Assembly (NCBI RefSeq): GCF_018141445.1
Contig: NZ_CP058649.1
Coordinates: 3,615,001-3,679,000, forward strand
Length of the DNA stretch: 64,000 nucleotides
Direction of reading: 5' to 3'
Origin: Vallitalea pronyensis
GTDB taxonomy: Bacteria; Bacillota; Clostridia; Lachnospirales; Vallitaleaceae
Positions 52,030-61,790 of this stretch are shown here, piece by piece (position 1 is the stretch's first letter; every line of letters starts with the position of its first letter). The notes under the pieces are model-generated. The model ran no database searches. It was not told the DNA's origin and was given only the letters and a program-made list of their open reading frames with translations. Both the position numbers and the translations under genes were made by a program.

Positions 52030-53265
52030 TTATTCATATAAAGGATACTTACCTACAAGTTCATCAACAAGAGCTTTTGCCTTTTCTTGATTTGCTTCGA
52101 AATCGGTAAGCGTCAAATGAATGATTTCAGCTATAACATCCATATCTTCTTCTATCATACCTCTTGATGTGACAGCAGGTGTGCCAAGACGTATACCGCT
52201 TGTTACAAATGGGCTCTTAGGATCAAAAGGTACTGTGTTTTTATTGCATGTAACGGATACTTCATCAAGTAATTTCTCTGCTTTTTTACCTGTTAATGCC
52301 ATGTTCTGTAAATCCACTAATAATAAATGATTATCCGTACCACCAGATACAAGTTCAAACCCTCTTTTTAATAAACCATCAGCTAATGCTTTGGCATTCT
52401 TAACGGTTTGCTCTTGATAAGCCTTGAACTCTTCAGATAATGCTTCTTTAAAACTAACTGCTTTTGATGCGATCACGTGCATTAATGGCCCGCCTTGAAT
52501 ACCTGGGAACATAGCCTTATCTACGATTTTAGCATATTTTTCAGGACATAGAATTAAACCGCCTCTTGGTCCTCTAAGTGTTTTGTGGGTCGTTGATGTA
52601 ACAAAATCGGCATAAGGTACAGGATTTGGATGATGACCAGTTGCCACAAGTCCAGCAATATGAGCCATATCCACCATGAGATATGCTCCCACTTCATCAG
52701 CTACTTCTCTAAACTTTTTAAAATCTATTGTACGTGCATAAGCACTTGCTCCAGCAATGATTAACTTAGGTTTATGTTCTTTTGCTATCTTCATCACTTC
52801 ATCATAATCGATAAAGCCTTCATTATTCACACCATAAGGTACAATGTTATACTGCTTACCAGAAATATTCACAGGACTACCATGGGTAAGATGCCCACCA
52901 TGAGATAGATTCATACCCATCACTGTATCACCTGGCTCAAGAACTGCAAAGAATACAGCAAGGTTTGCATTAGCTCCAGAATGCGGTTGAACATTGGCAT
53001 GTTCTGCACCAAATAATGCTTTCGCACGGTCTCTTGCTAAGTCTTCTGCAATATCCACACACTCACAGCCGCCATAATAACGTTTGCCAGGATATCCTTC
53101 TGCATATTTATTCGTTAACGGACTGCCCATTGCTGCAAGTACTGCCTTAGATACGAAATTCTCAGATGCGATAAGCTCTATATTATTTCGCTGGCGATTA
53201 ATTTCTTTATCCATAGCCTCAGCTATTTCTGGATCGACTTTCTTAACTTCATCAAATGTGTACAT
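52030..53265 (-). CDS. glyA: Serine hydroxymethyltransferase
   Basis: Interconverts serine and glycine, with one carbon carried by tetrahydrofolate; PLP-dependent. 411 residues from 53265. [10 protein letters not shown] (29-38), [15 protein letters not shown], and the PLP-lysine motif [14 protein letters not shown] near 219-232 are intact. The start MYTFDEV has GGAGGTAAG upstream; a longer start at 53316 adds 17 residues without a site. Monocistronic. It uses the folate pool extended by FolC. Confidence 0.96.
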   Translation of the reverse strand: MYTFDEVKKVDPEIAEAMDKEINRQRNNIELIASENFVSKAVLAAMGSPLTNKYAEGYPGKRYYGGCECVDIAEDLARDRAKALFGAEHANVQPHSGANANLAVFFAVLEPGDTVMGMNLSHGGHLTHGSPVNISGKQYNIVPYGVNNEGFIDYDEVMKIAKEHKPKLIIAGASAYARTIDFKKFREVADEVGAYLMVDMAHIAGLVATGHHPNPVPYADFVTSTTHKTLRGPRGGLILCPEKYAKIVDKAMFPGIQGGPLMHVIASKAVSFKEALSEEFKAYQEQTVKNAKALADGLLKRGFELVSGGTDNHLLLVDLQNMALTGKKAEKLLDEVSVTCNKNTVPFDPKSPFVTSGIRLGTPAVTSRGMIEEDMDVIAEIIHLTLTDFEANQEKAKALVDELVGKYPLYE

Positions 53266-53416
53266 ACACTTACCTCCATTTTTACTTTGTAAATCACTGC
53301 AATTATTATAGCACAAGTTTTTTAATAAGGGAACATCCCATATCTCTTTTCTTCATTAAACTAATTTCTACTGACATTTAATTTATTACCTAAAGTTTCT
53401 TATCACTTAATAGGTA

Positions 53417-53926
53417 TTACGTTTTATACTTTTTCATAATATACACGTCTAACTTATTTTTATTCATCTTACCCACTATCTCGTAACCTGCTTTCTGATA
53501 TACTCTAATGGCAGCTTTATTATGACAGTAAACTTCCAAGTAAACATAATCGACACCTAGTTCATCAAAAACCAGTTCATGAAAAATAGTCATGATTTTG
53601 TGTCCGTACCCTTTCCCCGCTGCATCCCCATGACCAATCATGAAACGGCCAAACTCAACACCACCATCGTCTAGAAAGTAAATGCCTAATGTACCAATGG
53701 GTCCATAACCTTGTATTTTATCTTCAATTATGTAATAGTAATCGTTAATTTTATTAAGGTACTGTTTATACCATTTCTCTTGTTCTTCCTTGCTAATCAC
53801 TTGATCATGAAAGAACCATTGTCTTATTATAGGTAGATTACGCCATATTCTAACACGTTCTAAATCTGATTTTCTAATTTCTCTAAGACGTATCACTTCA
53901 TTTTCATATACTTCAAATCCCTTCAT
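53417..53926 (-). CDS. GNAT-family N-acetyltransferase
   Basis: 169 residues, RimJ/RimL-like: EVIRLREIRKSDLERVRIWRN at the N-terminus, acetyl-CoA region FMIGHGDAAGKGYGHKIM near 95, and VYCHNKAAIRVYQKAGYEIVG near the end. The substrate is unknown. The aminoglycoside/SpeG-like start VRIWRNLPIIRQWF is shared with many peptide- or amine-acetylating members. RBS AAGGAG. Stands alone upstream of glyA. Confidence 0.85.
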   Translation of the reverse strand: MKGFEVYENEVIRLREIRKSDLERVRIWRNLPIIRQWFFHDQVISKEEQEKWYKQYLNKINDYYYIIEDKIQGYGPIGTLGIYFLDDGGVEFGRFMIGHGDAAGKGYGHKIMTIFHELVFDELGVDYVYLEVYCHNKAAIRVYQKAGYEIVGKMNKNKLDVYIMKKYKT

Positions 53927-54114
53927 ATAAGGTCTCCTTACTCTATTTCTATACCCTAAAATAATATGATTTCATAAAGCATACACTAATACTTTAAAAG
54001 TGTTCATAATAAGCATATGCAAGCCATGGTAAAACGTCCTTATTTTACCGGAATCATTTTCTACCGGTACATGTTTTATCCTTTAATATTTATACACATT
54101 ATGCAAGATAATTG

Positions 54115-54143
54115 TTGATAGGCGGAAATATATGGTGTACAAT
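54115..54143 (+). promoter_or_regulatory. Promoter of the threonine/serine exporter genes
   Basis: TTGATA (54115-54120), a 17-bp spacer and TACAAT (54138-54143), 37 bp before the first start codon. Confidence 0.65.
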
Positions 54144-54180
54144 AGACGGAGCAAAAAAGCACAATGAATAGGTGAAATTT

Positions 54181-54957
54181 ATGAATTACAAATTACTTTT
54201 TAAGTTCGCTCTCCTAGCAGGAGACATCATGTTAAAAAATGGCGCAGAAACCTATCGTGTAGAAGATACCATTAACCGTATACTTCGTACATCACATTTT
54301 CGTGTCATTGAGTCATTTGTTACACCTACAGGCATTATGGCAACATTAGATGACCCATCTATTGACATGATAACCTATGTGAGACGTATTGATAAACGCA
54401 CCATCAATCTATCCAAAGTTGAGCTGACAAATGATATCTCAAGACAGTACTGCCAGGGAAATCTAACCATAGAAGAAGCTTATGAAGAACTATTAACCGT
54501 CAATAAAAAACCTACGTATTCAAAAATCACACTTTTTATAGCTTATGGTCTTGTTGCAGGCTTTTTTACCCTTGTGTTTGAGGGACACTATCTTGACGCT
54601 ATTGTGGCTACAGTTATAGGGTGTTCCTTGGCCCTTATCCATTTTTTATTTAGACGGTATGAATTGAATAAATTTTTTTATGATATTGTCGGTGGAAGCG
54701 TAATTGCACTGATGGCCATTTTGCTGACCAAGGTCATACCTTTTGGTATGGATATGAACGTGATTATCATTGGTTCCATTATGCCCCTGGTACCTGGTGT
54801 AGCCTTTACCAATGCTATTCGTGATACCATTGAAGGTAATCTGGTGTCTGGTGTTAGTCGGGCTGTTGAAGCCTTAATTGTTGCCGCTTCTATTGCAACA
54901 GGTGTTGGTGTCATGCTTAAAATCTATTACATGCTACAAGGAGGCGTGGGCTTATGA
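54181..54957 (+). CDS. ThrE-type threonine/serine exporter, N-terminal half
   Basis: 258 residues of the DUF1212/ThrE family. A cytoplasmic head (about 1-110) shows LAGDIMLKNGAETYRVEDTI and TPTGIMATLDD, followed by five membrane helices with IMPLVPGVAFTNAIRDTIEGN. ThrE-type proteins export threonine and serine. The start ATG 54181 has AGGTGA at 6 nt; a GTG at 54172 lies in that site. Its stop overlaps the next gene by 4 bp, so the two halves are translationally coupled. Confidence 0.88.
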   Translation: MNYKLLFKFALLAGDIMLKNGAETYRVEDTINRILRTSHFRVIESFVTPTGIMATLDDPSIDMITYVRRIDKRTINLSKVELTNDISRQYCQGNLTIEEAYEELLTVNKKPTYSKITLFIAYGLVAGFFTLVFEGHYLDAIVATVIGCSLALIHFLFRRYELNKFFYDIVGGSVIALMAILLTKVIPFGMDMNVIIIGSIMPLVPGVAFTNAIRDTIEGNLVSGVSRAVEALIVAASIATGVGVMLKIYYMLQGGVGL

Positions 54958-55403
54958 TTATTCAAGTTGTATCAGCCTTTTTTGCAACCTATTTGTTTTC
55001 TATTATTTTTAATATATCAAAAAGGCAATTATTATTCTGTGGCATTTGTGGTGCTGTGGGTTGGTGCATCTATTTAATTTCTCTTCCATTGAATTCAGTT
55101 GTTTTGTCAACTTTTTTGGGTGCTTTGGCCGTTAGAATTCTAGCCCAGATATTTGCGGTTATTAGAAAAACCCCTGTTACCGTTTTTTTAATTGCTGGTA
55201 TTATACCTTTAGTGCCAGGGGCTGTCCTCTATCAAGCAATCTACTATATCGCTCAAGGGGAGTATGATAATGTGACCCTATATGGTCTTCAATCCTTAAA
55301 GCTGGCTGGTGCTATCGCTGTAGCCATGGTTCTTGTATCGTCCACTTATCGTCCTCGACGTATAAAACGAGAAAATAATGGATTGTGTTCTAAAAACAAA
55401 TAA
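54954..55403 (+). CDS. ThrE-type threonine/serine exporter, C-terminal half
   Basis: 149 residues with about five membrane helices, of the DUF3815/ThrE_2 type that completes a split ThrE transporter. IAGIIPLVPGAVLYQAIYYIAQG parallels the IMPLVPG motif of the first subunit. The ATGA overlap with the upstream gene and the GGAGG in its tail support coupling. Both parts together should form one ten-helix exporter. Confidence 0.88.
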   Translation: MIIQVVSAFFATYLFSIIFNISKRQLLFCGICGAVGWCIYLISLPLNSVVLSTFLGALAVRILAQIFAVIRKTPVTVFLIAGIIPLVPGAVLYQAIYYIAQGEYDNVTLYGLQSLKLAGAIAVAMVLVSSTYRPRRIKRENNGLCSKNK

Positions 55404-55411
55404 CACCATGC

Positions 55412-56143
55412 CTATTTTTCTAGATCAAGCAATTTCACCATAACAGCAGCTAATTCTGCTCTTGTTACATATTGATTCGGCCGAAACGAACCGTCTGGAT
55501 ACCCATTCAAAAGACCTGCCTCTACACCTCTTTTGATATAAGGTTCTGCCCAGTGTCCTTTGATATCCGTTAATTCTATTTCCGATACATCCTTAAGTGC
55601 AGAGATAATTCTTTCAAAAGGATATTTCTCACCTGGGCAAAAGGGTTTCCTTACAGGATCTATTTCGTAATGCCCTATTATATGTTTGCGATCTGCTGGC
55701 ATATCCACGTTCCAGTTTTTTTTGACATAGTCTATAATATATCCATGGAGCCAAATGGTTGCCGCCAATTGTTCCTTGGTTAATTCACCTCGGGTATCCC
55801 TATAAATACCTTCATGTTCAATAGATACAGAGTACCAGTTAGGATTAACACCTTTTTCTTGTACAATGGGTGCCGTTGCTCGATGATATTCACTGGAGCG
55901 TATACCGTTAGCCCATGCGGAATCTTCTATTTTTACAAATTGATAGATACGCCCAACTTTTGATACCAAGAAATGTGCTGAAGATACTTTATTGGTACTG
56001 CTTGTAAACCAACTTATGGTAGAATCTGACGACCCTTCTGTAATATGGTTAACAATAATGCTGGGGGCATGTCCTCTTCTTGAAGACTTGTTGGTATATT
56101 GATTGCCTTTCCATTCTATCTGATATTGGGATATGATGTTCAC
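55412..56143 (-). CDS. N-acetylmuramoyl-L-alanine amidase with one SLH motif
   Basis: 243 residues. The Amidase_2 domain spans about 1-185: SIIVNHITEG (His ligand near 33), SAHFLVSKVGRIYQFV, SIEHEG and the late HIIGHYEIDPVRKPFCPGEKYP (His and Cys ligands). A single SLH repeat at about 195-240 has KGHWAEPYIKRGVEAGLLNGYPDGS. It cleaves the amide between muramic acid and L-Ala in peptidoglycan. There is no signal peptide, so it is probably released by lysis (mother cell or phage-like). The start is GTG 56143. One SLH motif instead of three is odd but frequent in such amidases. Confidence 0.9.
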   Translation of the reverse strand: MNIISQYQIEWKGNQYTNKSSRRGHAPSIIVNHITEGSSDSTISWFTSSTNKVSSAHFLVSKVGRIYQFVKIEDSAWANGIRSSEYHRATAPIVQEKGVNPNWYSVSIEHEGIYRDTRGELTKEQLAATIWLHGYIIDYVKKNWNVDMPADRKHIIGHYEIDPVRKPFCPGEKYPFERIISALKDVSEIELTDIKGHWAEPYIKRGVEAGLLNGYPDGSFRPNQYVTRAELAAVMVKLLDLEK

Positions 56144-56289
56144 CTACTTTTTCATGTCAGCTTAATACCATGTTATACTTTATTATATGCACGTCTGATT
56201 TGTATTGTACATGCTATCAAAATAACCAAAAAAAGAAGCGTGCTTCTGCACGCTATTGTTTGTGGACAAAGTTTACTAACCTCTTTCAT

Positions 56290-56454
56290 TTATTCCGTTT
56301 TGTTTCGTCTTTTCTTCCTTGCATATTCGGCTTGTTTATCCAAGCATTCTTGGCATCTGATGTAACCTGTAGTATGGGGTTTACTACAATCAATACAGAG
56401 CCCTTGCTCTTTACGAGATTCTTTTAATTTTCTAGTATAAAAAGTACTTTTCAT
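56290..56454 (-). CDS. 54-residue zinc-ribbon-like protein
   Basis: Short frame from ATG 56454 to TAA 56290. Cys/His ligands are spaced C20-x2-C23 ... C34-x2-C37 (GLCIDC, YIRCQEC), with His27 between, and the tail is very basic (ARKKRRNK). This looks like a small zinc-binding nucleic-acid protein. The RBS (GAGAG) is weak, but the Cys pairing makes chance unlikely. It lies after the SLH amidase on the same strand, about 147 bp upstream of it. Family unknown. Confidence 0.6.
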   Translation of the reverse strand: MKSTFYTRKLKESRKEQGLCIDCSKPHTTGYIRCQECLDKQAEYARKKRRNKTE

Positions 56455-56759
56455 CTTTTCACTCTCTTTCTGACAAACCTTCTAGTCATATTTTGTCCCT
56501 TTAACATGAAGACTAAACGTTAAATCTCTATATATAAACCCTATTACCTTATTTACATCTCGGAATATTATTGTATCATCATTGAAACGGTAAATCAACT
56601 AAATTTTTTATATTTTATGGTAATTCATTACGTATATTTCTAAATATTGTATAACACCTTTAAATAAAAGGGCTAAAAGCGTCATACATTTTATTGTACT
56701 CATATAGCAAAATATTCTCATTTTAACCCTATTATTACGCCTATTGATTCATGGCTTAC
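56455..56759. other. Gap of about 305 bp, no gene seen
   Basis: AT-rich, with no open frame that has a ribosome binding site and no clear hairpin. It should hold the promoter of the zinc-ribbon gene and the end of the acetyltransferase transcript. Confidence 0.4.
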
Positions 56760-57245
56760 TTAGACAATATCATATTGCCAATAGCCCACATCTATCCATT
56801 GATTAAATTTTAACCCGACTTTTTTAAAATACCCTGCCTCATAAAAACCTAATTTTTCGTGAAGCCTAACACTGGGCTCATTAGGAAGAGCAATGACACC
56901 CATAATCACACGGAAATTTAGTAGCTTTAAACGATTTATAAGTTCTTGATAAAGGGCAGTTCCAATACCTTTACCTTTAGCGTTCTTCTCCACATAGACA
57001 GTGGATTCCACACAAAAACGATAAGCACTGCGCGTACGCCATGCTGAAGCATAAGCATAACCGACTACTTCCCCATCCATTTCATAAACAATGTAACAGT
57101 AATCTTTTTTTATTTTTTCAATGCGTGCATACATAGCCTCCTCACTTACAACCTCTTCTTCGAATGTGATTACCGTATGTTTCACATACTCATTATAGAT
57201 ACGGCATATGTATTCTACGTCTTGGTGTCTTACATCTCTAATCAT
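56760..57245 (-). CDS. GNAT acetyltransferase, phosphinothricin-acetyltransferase-like
   Basis: 161 residues of the Pat/Bar/YncA type: IRDVRHQDVEYICRIYNEYV, then STVYVEKNAKGKGIGTALYQ (acetyl-CoA P-loop, about 92-111), and ALPNEPSVRLHEKLGFYEAG. Such enzymes acetylate phosphinothricin-like, methionine-sulfoximine-like or other amino acids; the true substrate is not known. RBS AGGAGG. Stands alone. Confidence 0.87.
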   Translation of the reverse strand: MIRDVRHQDVEYICRIYNEYVKHTVITFEEEVVSEEAMYARIEKIKKDYCYIVYEMDGEVVGYAYASAWRTRSAYRFCVESTVYVEKNAKGKGIGTALYQELINRLKLLNFRVIMGVIALPNEPSVRLHEKLGFYEAGYFKKVGLKFNQWIDVGYWQYDIV

Positions 57246-57288
57246 ATTGTCCTCCTATTGTCTGTTCTCGAAAATGTATGGCTTTATT

Positions 57289-57627
57289 TTAATACCCACT
57301 ACATGCCCTTAACCCAATAATTACTAATAGAAAAATGATAAATGACAAACTACCAGATAATAACCTTTTGATCTTATTCAATGTGATGTTCTGATCTATT
57401 TTTAATAGTAATTGCATGTCTTCATAACTCATGTCCCATCCTTTAAACTGAAAATATGCACCACGTTCATCCACATAGATACCATGTGCTTTACGGTATC
57501 TTTCTCGCTCAACATACTTCTTAATCTTGTTAACAGCTTCTGACTCTTCTTCTGATAAATATTGTCTTTCGCAATAATCCTTCTCTATCAAGTATGCTTT
57601 TATTAATGCATCAACTTTTTTTGACAT
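57289..57627 (-). CDS. Small tail-anchored membrane protein of unknown function
   Basis: 112 residues. The first ~85 are charged and helical (EEESEAVNKIKKYVERERYRK), and a single hydrophobic helix lies near the C-terminus (SLSFIIFLLVIIGLRAC). It should therefore face the cytoplasm and be anchored by its tail. No domain is recognised. It lies between the acetyltransferase and the SH3 lipoprotein genes on the same strand with its own RBS. Confidence 0.65.
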   Translation of the reverse strand: MSKKVDALIKAYLIEKDYCERQYLSEEESEAVNKIKKYVERERYRKAHGIYVDERGAYFQFKGWDMSYEDMQLLLKIDQNITLNKIKRLLSGSLSFIIFLLVIIGLRACSGY

Positions 57628-57736
57628 AACCTCAATCTCTCCCTCACCTATAAAATGGGTTGACTTAACCTCTCCCTTTATGAGTGATTAAATCAACCGC
57701 CTTTATTATACTATATTTGAAACATGCATGCATTAT

Positions 57737-59029
57737 TTATTCATATAACTCGAGATGATATAAGATTAAGGTATGGTTTTTCACTTGCATGCAAATGACT
57801 TTGTGCCCCATTTGATTAAAGTATAGATGATCGTTACCTGGTCTACCAGGCAACGTGTATTTTAGTAGGTCCTGTTGAACCATATCTTTCATGATATAAA
57901 TATCATCTGTATTATAAAGGGCCATTAAGGAACTGTTCTGAACATGGGCAGACCCTTTTATATCCTCTATGTACTTGGTTAGGTTAAGTTTTCTGACTTT
58001 TCCCGTAGCACTATTAATAACATATCCCTTATGCTCTTCATTACTAGTGTTATAACCAAAAAGATATTTATCATCTAGCCAATCTGTCATGGTATTTTCT
58101 ATAGGAATTTCTTTCACATTTTGCCCCTGTTTGTCCATAATGAGAAGCACTTGTTCTGTTTGACTTTTCATTAAGTAGCTGCTTATTTTCGTACCATAGG
58201 CTGACCATCTGGGAGCCATTAGAATATTTTCTGTGGCATCACTTGTTTCTACTTTATAAATACTTACATCTTCCTCATTGTGAATAGCTTTTTTTCTAAT
58301 TTCATGATCTGTAATGTAGATAATCGTTCCATCGTATAAGATATTGTACTCTGTATAAAGACCTTCGTTATTATCTGTACCTTGGATAATAACTTCTTTT
58401 GTTAAAGTTAGATCATCTGAATCAAATACCAGTACACGGTCAGACAAACAGACTGCAAATTGATTGTTTTCAAGGTTTTTGGCATCCCAAAAATTCCATA
58501 CTTTTTTATCATCTGAATAAAATGCCTTATGCTGCTTCGTTTCCACATGGTATTTAAGGTATTGATAGTGATCTTTATCTTTATGACGCAGCAATACAAT
58601 GATGTCTTTTTCTAACCATTTGGCATCGATAATGGTGTAATCAGCATAACCCAATAAGTCTATACTTTGGCTTTTGTTCCGACTACAATACCAACCTGCA
58701 ACATAACCTGTACCATTTTTATAGGTAATAGCATACCATTCCTGTCCTTCTTCATCCTCCACAACTTCCTGAACTGTAAAGTCTTGACCTTGAACAGTCT
58801 TTCCTAATATGTCTGAATCTTTTGAGGGTTCTTTCCTTATGTTAAGCACTGCTGCTTTTATGGTAATAAAATCCCGTTCTTTTATAGGGACATGAATGGG
58901 TTTATCAGTCACTGGGTCTGCATCGGATATAACCTTATCCTGATTGACTTCTTGTTTATTGGATTTACCGCACCCTGCTATCAGTAAACATGTTAGTAGT
59001 AACATAATGGTTATGCTTATCCTTTGCAT
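57737..59029 (-). CDS. SH3-domain lipoprotein with beta-propeller-like region
   Basis: 430 residues. Lipobox LIAGC (C20) after a signal. Residues about 55-115 form a bacterial SH3 (SH3b) domain (AAVLNIRKEPSKDSDILGK, EEGQEWYAITYKNGTGYVAGW). The remainder has repeated beta-strand blades (DDKVWNFWDAKNLENN, LTLTKEVIIQG, MAPRWSAYGTKI), suggesting a WD40/TolB-like propeller. Likely a wall-associated sensor or scaffold. Followed by the tail-anchored protein gene. RBS AGGAGG. Function unknown. Confidence 0.8.
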   Translation of the reverse strand: MQRISITIMLLLTCLLIAGCGKSNKQEVNQDKVISDADPVTDKPIHVPIKERDFITIKAAVLNIRKEPSKDSDILGKTVQGQDFTVQEVVEDEEGQEWYAITYKNGTGYVAGWYCSRNKSQSIDLLGYADYTIIDAKWLEKDIIVLLRHKDKDHYQYLKYHVETKQHKAFYSDDKKVWNFWDAKNLENNQFAVCLSDRVLVFDSDDLTLTKEVIIQGTDNNEGLYTEYNILYDGTIIYITDHEIRKKAIHNEEDVSIYKVETSDATENILMAPRWSAYGTKISSYLMKSQTEQVLLIMDKQGQNVKEIPIENTMTDWLDDKYLFGYNTSNEEHKGYVINSATGKVRKLNLTKYIEDIKGSAHVQNSSLMALYNTDDIYIMKDMVQQDLLKYTLPGRPGNDHLYFNQMGHKVICMQVKNHTLILYHLELYE

Positions 59030-59051
59030 ATATATGCCTCCTTTTTATCAC

Positions 59052-59711
59052 TTATTCTCTTAAGTGTTCAATCAAGTGTTTTGCATCCACCAGTGAATCA
59101 CAAATGTATTGTGCATGTTGTTTGGCAATGTTAGATTCTATAATAAGGTCTGGCACCCAGATAGGTATTGCACCAGCTCTTGAAGCTGCTAAGATACCAT
59201 TTTCAGAGTCTTCGAGTATGATGCATTGATCGATGTTAATACCTAATGTTTTGCTGGCAAGTAAAAATATATCAGGTGCAGGTTTTCCATTGCTCACATC
59301 ATCACCACATATAATGTGATTAAAATACGACTTAATACCCGCTTTTTCTAATAAAGATTCAGCATGATGGCGATGGGTTGACGTAGCTACTGCTATAGGT
59401 ATGCCTTCATTCTGGCAATAGATTAATAAGTCCATTAATCCTTCTTTTGTATCAATACCCTTCGTTTCAATATAGTCTTTTGTATGGCCAGCCCTTACTT
59501 TTCTAGCCTCTTCATAGGGAAAGTCTTCACCAAAATGATTAAGTAATAACTTTTTTGTATCTGTAACGGTTCTACCAATGGCTTGTAGCATGAGCTCCCT
59601 TGTTATGGTGTACCCAAACTGTTCGCCAGCCTTTTGCCAACATACAATAGCAACATTTTCTGTATCTAACATTAACCCATCCATATCAAATATAATTGCT
59701 TCAACCATCAT
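59052..59711 (-). CDS. HAD hydrolase, beta-phosphoglucomutase/phosphatase type
   Basis: 219 residues. Motif I FDMDGLMLDTE near 9-19, cap domain, motif II ATSTHRH near 112, GKPAPDIFLLA (motif III region), and LEDSENGILAASRAG (motif IV). Acts on a small phosphorylated metabolite: a sugar-phosphate mutase or phosphatase. The MDG-x-x-LDTE start is shared by beta-phosphoglucomutase and by many phosphatases, so the reaction is not fixed. RBS AGAGGT. Lies 22 bp from the lipoprotein gene. Confidence 0.88.
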   Translation of the reverse strand: MMVEAIIFDMDGLMLDTENVAIVCWQKAGEQFGYTITRELMLQAIGRTVTDTKKLLLNHFGEDFPYEEARKVRAGHTKDYIETKGIDTKEGLMDLLIYCQNEGIPIAVATSTHRHHAESLLEKAGIKSYFNHIICGDDVSNGKPAPDIFLLASKTLGINIDQCIILEDSENGILAASRAGAIPIWVPDLIIESNIAKQHAQYICDSLVDAKHLIEHLRE

Positions 59712-59754
59712 CTAACCTCTTTCTTCATCTATTTTATGTACATACAACCATGTC

Positions 59755-60474
59755 TTACTTATGCCTATCTAGCTCTAATATTGAAGCTAACGCCTGTAAC
59801 CCTGATATAACAGGAAAATCATGATGTAACATATTTTCTTCATCTCGGCTTAAAACCATAGCAGGTATCCCTAAAGCTTGTGCTCCTTGACAATTGCTGG
59901 GACGATCATCTATAAATAGTGCTTCATGGGGTTTAATCTTGAGCGCATCCAAAGCTATTGTATACATTTTAGGATTAGGTTTTTCCACACCGATTAAGGT
60001 GGATATGACAAAAACTTTAAAATACCCATGCAGATTAGCCTTTTCATAGACGTTTATCAAAGATGGCCAAGCATCCGAGATAATTCCTAAATCATATGTC
60101 TTTTCTAGTTTTGGAATTATTTCATAGACATCATCATAAAAAACATACTTATCATCATTATATACGATATCCTTGGTAATCTCAGCTACTTTTTTTCTAT
60201 CTAACGATAAATCTGGCAATTCTTTTCTAATGATACTGTAAAATTGATAAAAATGTTTATATTCTTCTTCTCGGGTCGTTATCTTATGTTGTGAACAAAT
60301 ATAATCATATGCCTTTCTAAATGCTCGGTTTACGTTTTCTTGATTTAGTTTTTTTAAGGTGTCTTCACTTACATACTGATAAAAATTTGGGGAAATAAAC
60401 CAATTCCCTGTCTTAGGCCTATTCAATACTCTCCCTGAATCAAATAGAATAGCCTTAATACCCTTAACATTCAT
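59755..60474 (-). CDS. HAD hydrolase with D-x-G motif I
   Basis: 239 residues. Motif I reads FDSGRVLNRP instead of D-x-D, so the general acid/base Asp is replaced by Gly (D-S-G). Motif II-like GIISDAW, motif III GVEKPNPKMY and motif IV FIDDRPSNCQGA are otherwise in place. Enzymes lacking the second Asp can be dehalogenases, phosphonatases or inactive binders. A second HAD gene lies next to it. Start follows AGAGGT. Confidence 0.85.
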   Translation of the reverse strand: MNVKGIKAILFDSGRVLNRPKTGNWFISPNFYQYVSEDTLKKLNQENVNRAFRKAYDYICSQHKITTREEEYKHFYQFYSIIRKELPDLSLDRKKVAEITKDIVYNDDKYVFYDDVYEIIPKLEKTYDLGIISDAWPSLINVYEKANLHGYFKVFVISTLIGVEKPNPKMYTIALDALKIKPHEALFIDDRPSNCQGAQALGIPAMVLSRDEENMLHHDFPVISGLQALASILELDRHK

Positions 60475-60757
60475 TAATTAAATACCTCTTTCCTCATTTT
60501 TTCAAGCCTTCGTAAGTTTGTCAATTTTTGCCTATTATAGCATTAATTTATTGATATACTGTTGATTTTCTGTTATAAAAATGTGACATATTGTAACGAA
60601 TAGACCTACATTCATGTTACTTGTTTATTACAATTTCATTAACGCTGCTATATAAATGGTTAAATTATCGCATCATTTTTTTTGGTTTACTTTTTGCTTG
60701 ATATTCTCATGATAATCATGTATTCTGTTACTATCTTGAAGAAAGTTGAAGTGATGA

Positions 60758-61021
60758 ATGATGCATATTGATGTGACACTTATACTCCAAATTATTTTAG
60801 TAGCTTTTATCTTGTATTTTACATACGGTCATCTTCAGTTACATTTTTGTATGCGTTTTTTACAGACGTCACTCATGTACAAGCTCAATCAGCTTTCACT
60901 ATTTCTAGACTACAAAATTATCCTTTCTCAAAAAGATATAGAATCCTATCACCGGTATGAAATATGGCGGTTCTTTGAGAAAATCAAATATCATATGCGA
61001 GGTAACTTATTCACCCATTAA
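60758..61021 (+). CDS. Small membrane protein upstream of yidC
   Basis: 87 residues. The N-terminal 25 form one membrane helix (LILQIILVAFILYFTYG). The rest is cytoplasmic, with basic/aromatic residues (YHRYEIWRFFEKIKYHMRG). Two ATGs in tandem lie behind a weak GAAG. It is 49 bp upstream of a short YidC on the same strand; a shared transcript and joint function are possible. No family recognised. Confidence 0.55.
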   Translation: MMHIDVTLILQIILVAFILYFTYGHLQLHFCMRFLQTSLMYKLNQLSLFLDYKIILSQKDIESYHRYEIWRFFEKIKYHMRGNLFTH

Positions 61022-61070
61022 AGGTTACAGGCATAATCCTTTGTAACCTTGTACACAAAGGAGGCATATC

Positions 61071-61721
61071 ATGCAAATGATTATTGATTTTTTATCAAAT
61101 ATATTGAACCATATCAACTTATTCGTTAACGACTGGGGGATTACCATTATTGTTGTTACCCTACTCATAAAAGTCTTGTTAATTCCCATGACCATCAAAC
61201 AAAGACGAAGTATGGAGCTTCAACAGAAATTTACAAAGCAAGTGGATGCCCTTAAGAAGAAATATAAGCATGACAAAAAGAGATTAGACCAAGAAATGGC
61301 TAAACTTTCAAGTCAATTTTCTGGCAATATGATGGGTTGTTTATTAACCTTTGTCCAACTCCCGATTATGATTTCACTTTATCGTGCCATTAGTCATATA
61401 CCTATTGAAATACCAACGACTGTCCTTTTACCTTGGATTTCAAATATTAAAGCGCCTGATGGTTATTTTTTGATACCCATCATTTCACTCGTTATCCATC
61501 TCATGCCAAACATGCTGCATTACTTAAGTATATTTAAAGAACTGGATATTCAGAAGCCTAATAAAACCATGATTATCATCACATTGCTAATGAATGTTAT
61601 CTTCATATCCCAAGCACCTGTTATCATTGGCATCTATTGGATTATATCTGGGTTATACAGTTTCTTGGAGCAGTTTGTGAGTTATTGGATAAAGGCAAAA
61701 AAATTGCGTGTTTCACCCTAA
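61071..61721 (+). CDS. yidC: YidC/Oxa1-family membrane insertase, short form
   Basis: 216 residues. Core YidC features: LLIKVLLIPMTIKQRRSMELQ at about 27-47, a basic cytoplasmic coiled hairpin (KKKYKHDKKRLDQEMAKL), and four or five membrane helices with FVQLPIMISLYRAIS. There is no signal peptide or lipobox, and the P1 domain is absent. It inserts small membrane proteins alone or with SecYEG. The main yidC usually lies near rpmH/rnpA, so this is probably a second copy. RBS AAAGGAGG. Confidence 0.87.
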   Translation: MQMIIDFLSNILNHINLFVNDWGITIIVVTLLIKVLLIPMTIKQRRSMELQQKFTKQVDALKKKYKHDKKRLDQEMAKLSSQFSGNMMGCLLTFVQLPIMISLYRAISHIPIEIPTTVLLPWISNIKAPDGYFLIPIISLVIHLMPNMLHYLSIFKELDIQKPNKTMIIITLLMNVIFISQAPVIIGIYWIISGLYSFLEQFVSYWIKAKKLRVSP

Positions 61722-61790
61722 GTCTTATTACCAAAATCTATATGGCTATTATATGAACGATTATTAAACAGTACTAATACTTATAGTCAT

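Noticed and set aside
56099-56427. Two plus-strand Cys/Phe-rich frames over the zinc-ribbon gene
   Set aside because: They are antisense to the amidase start and to the zinc-ribbon frame, whose paired Cys motif is better supported.
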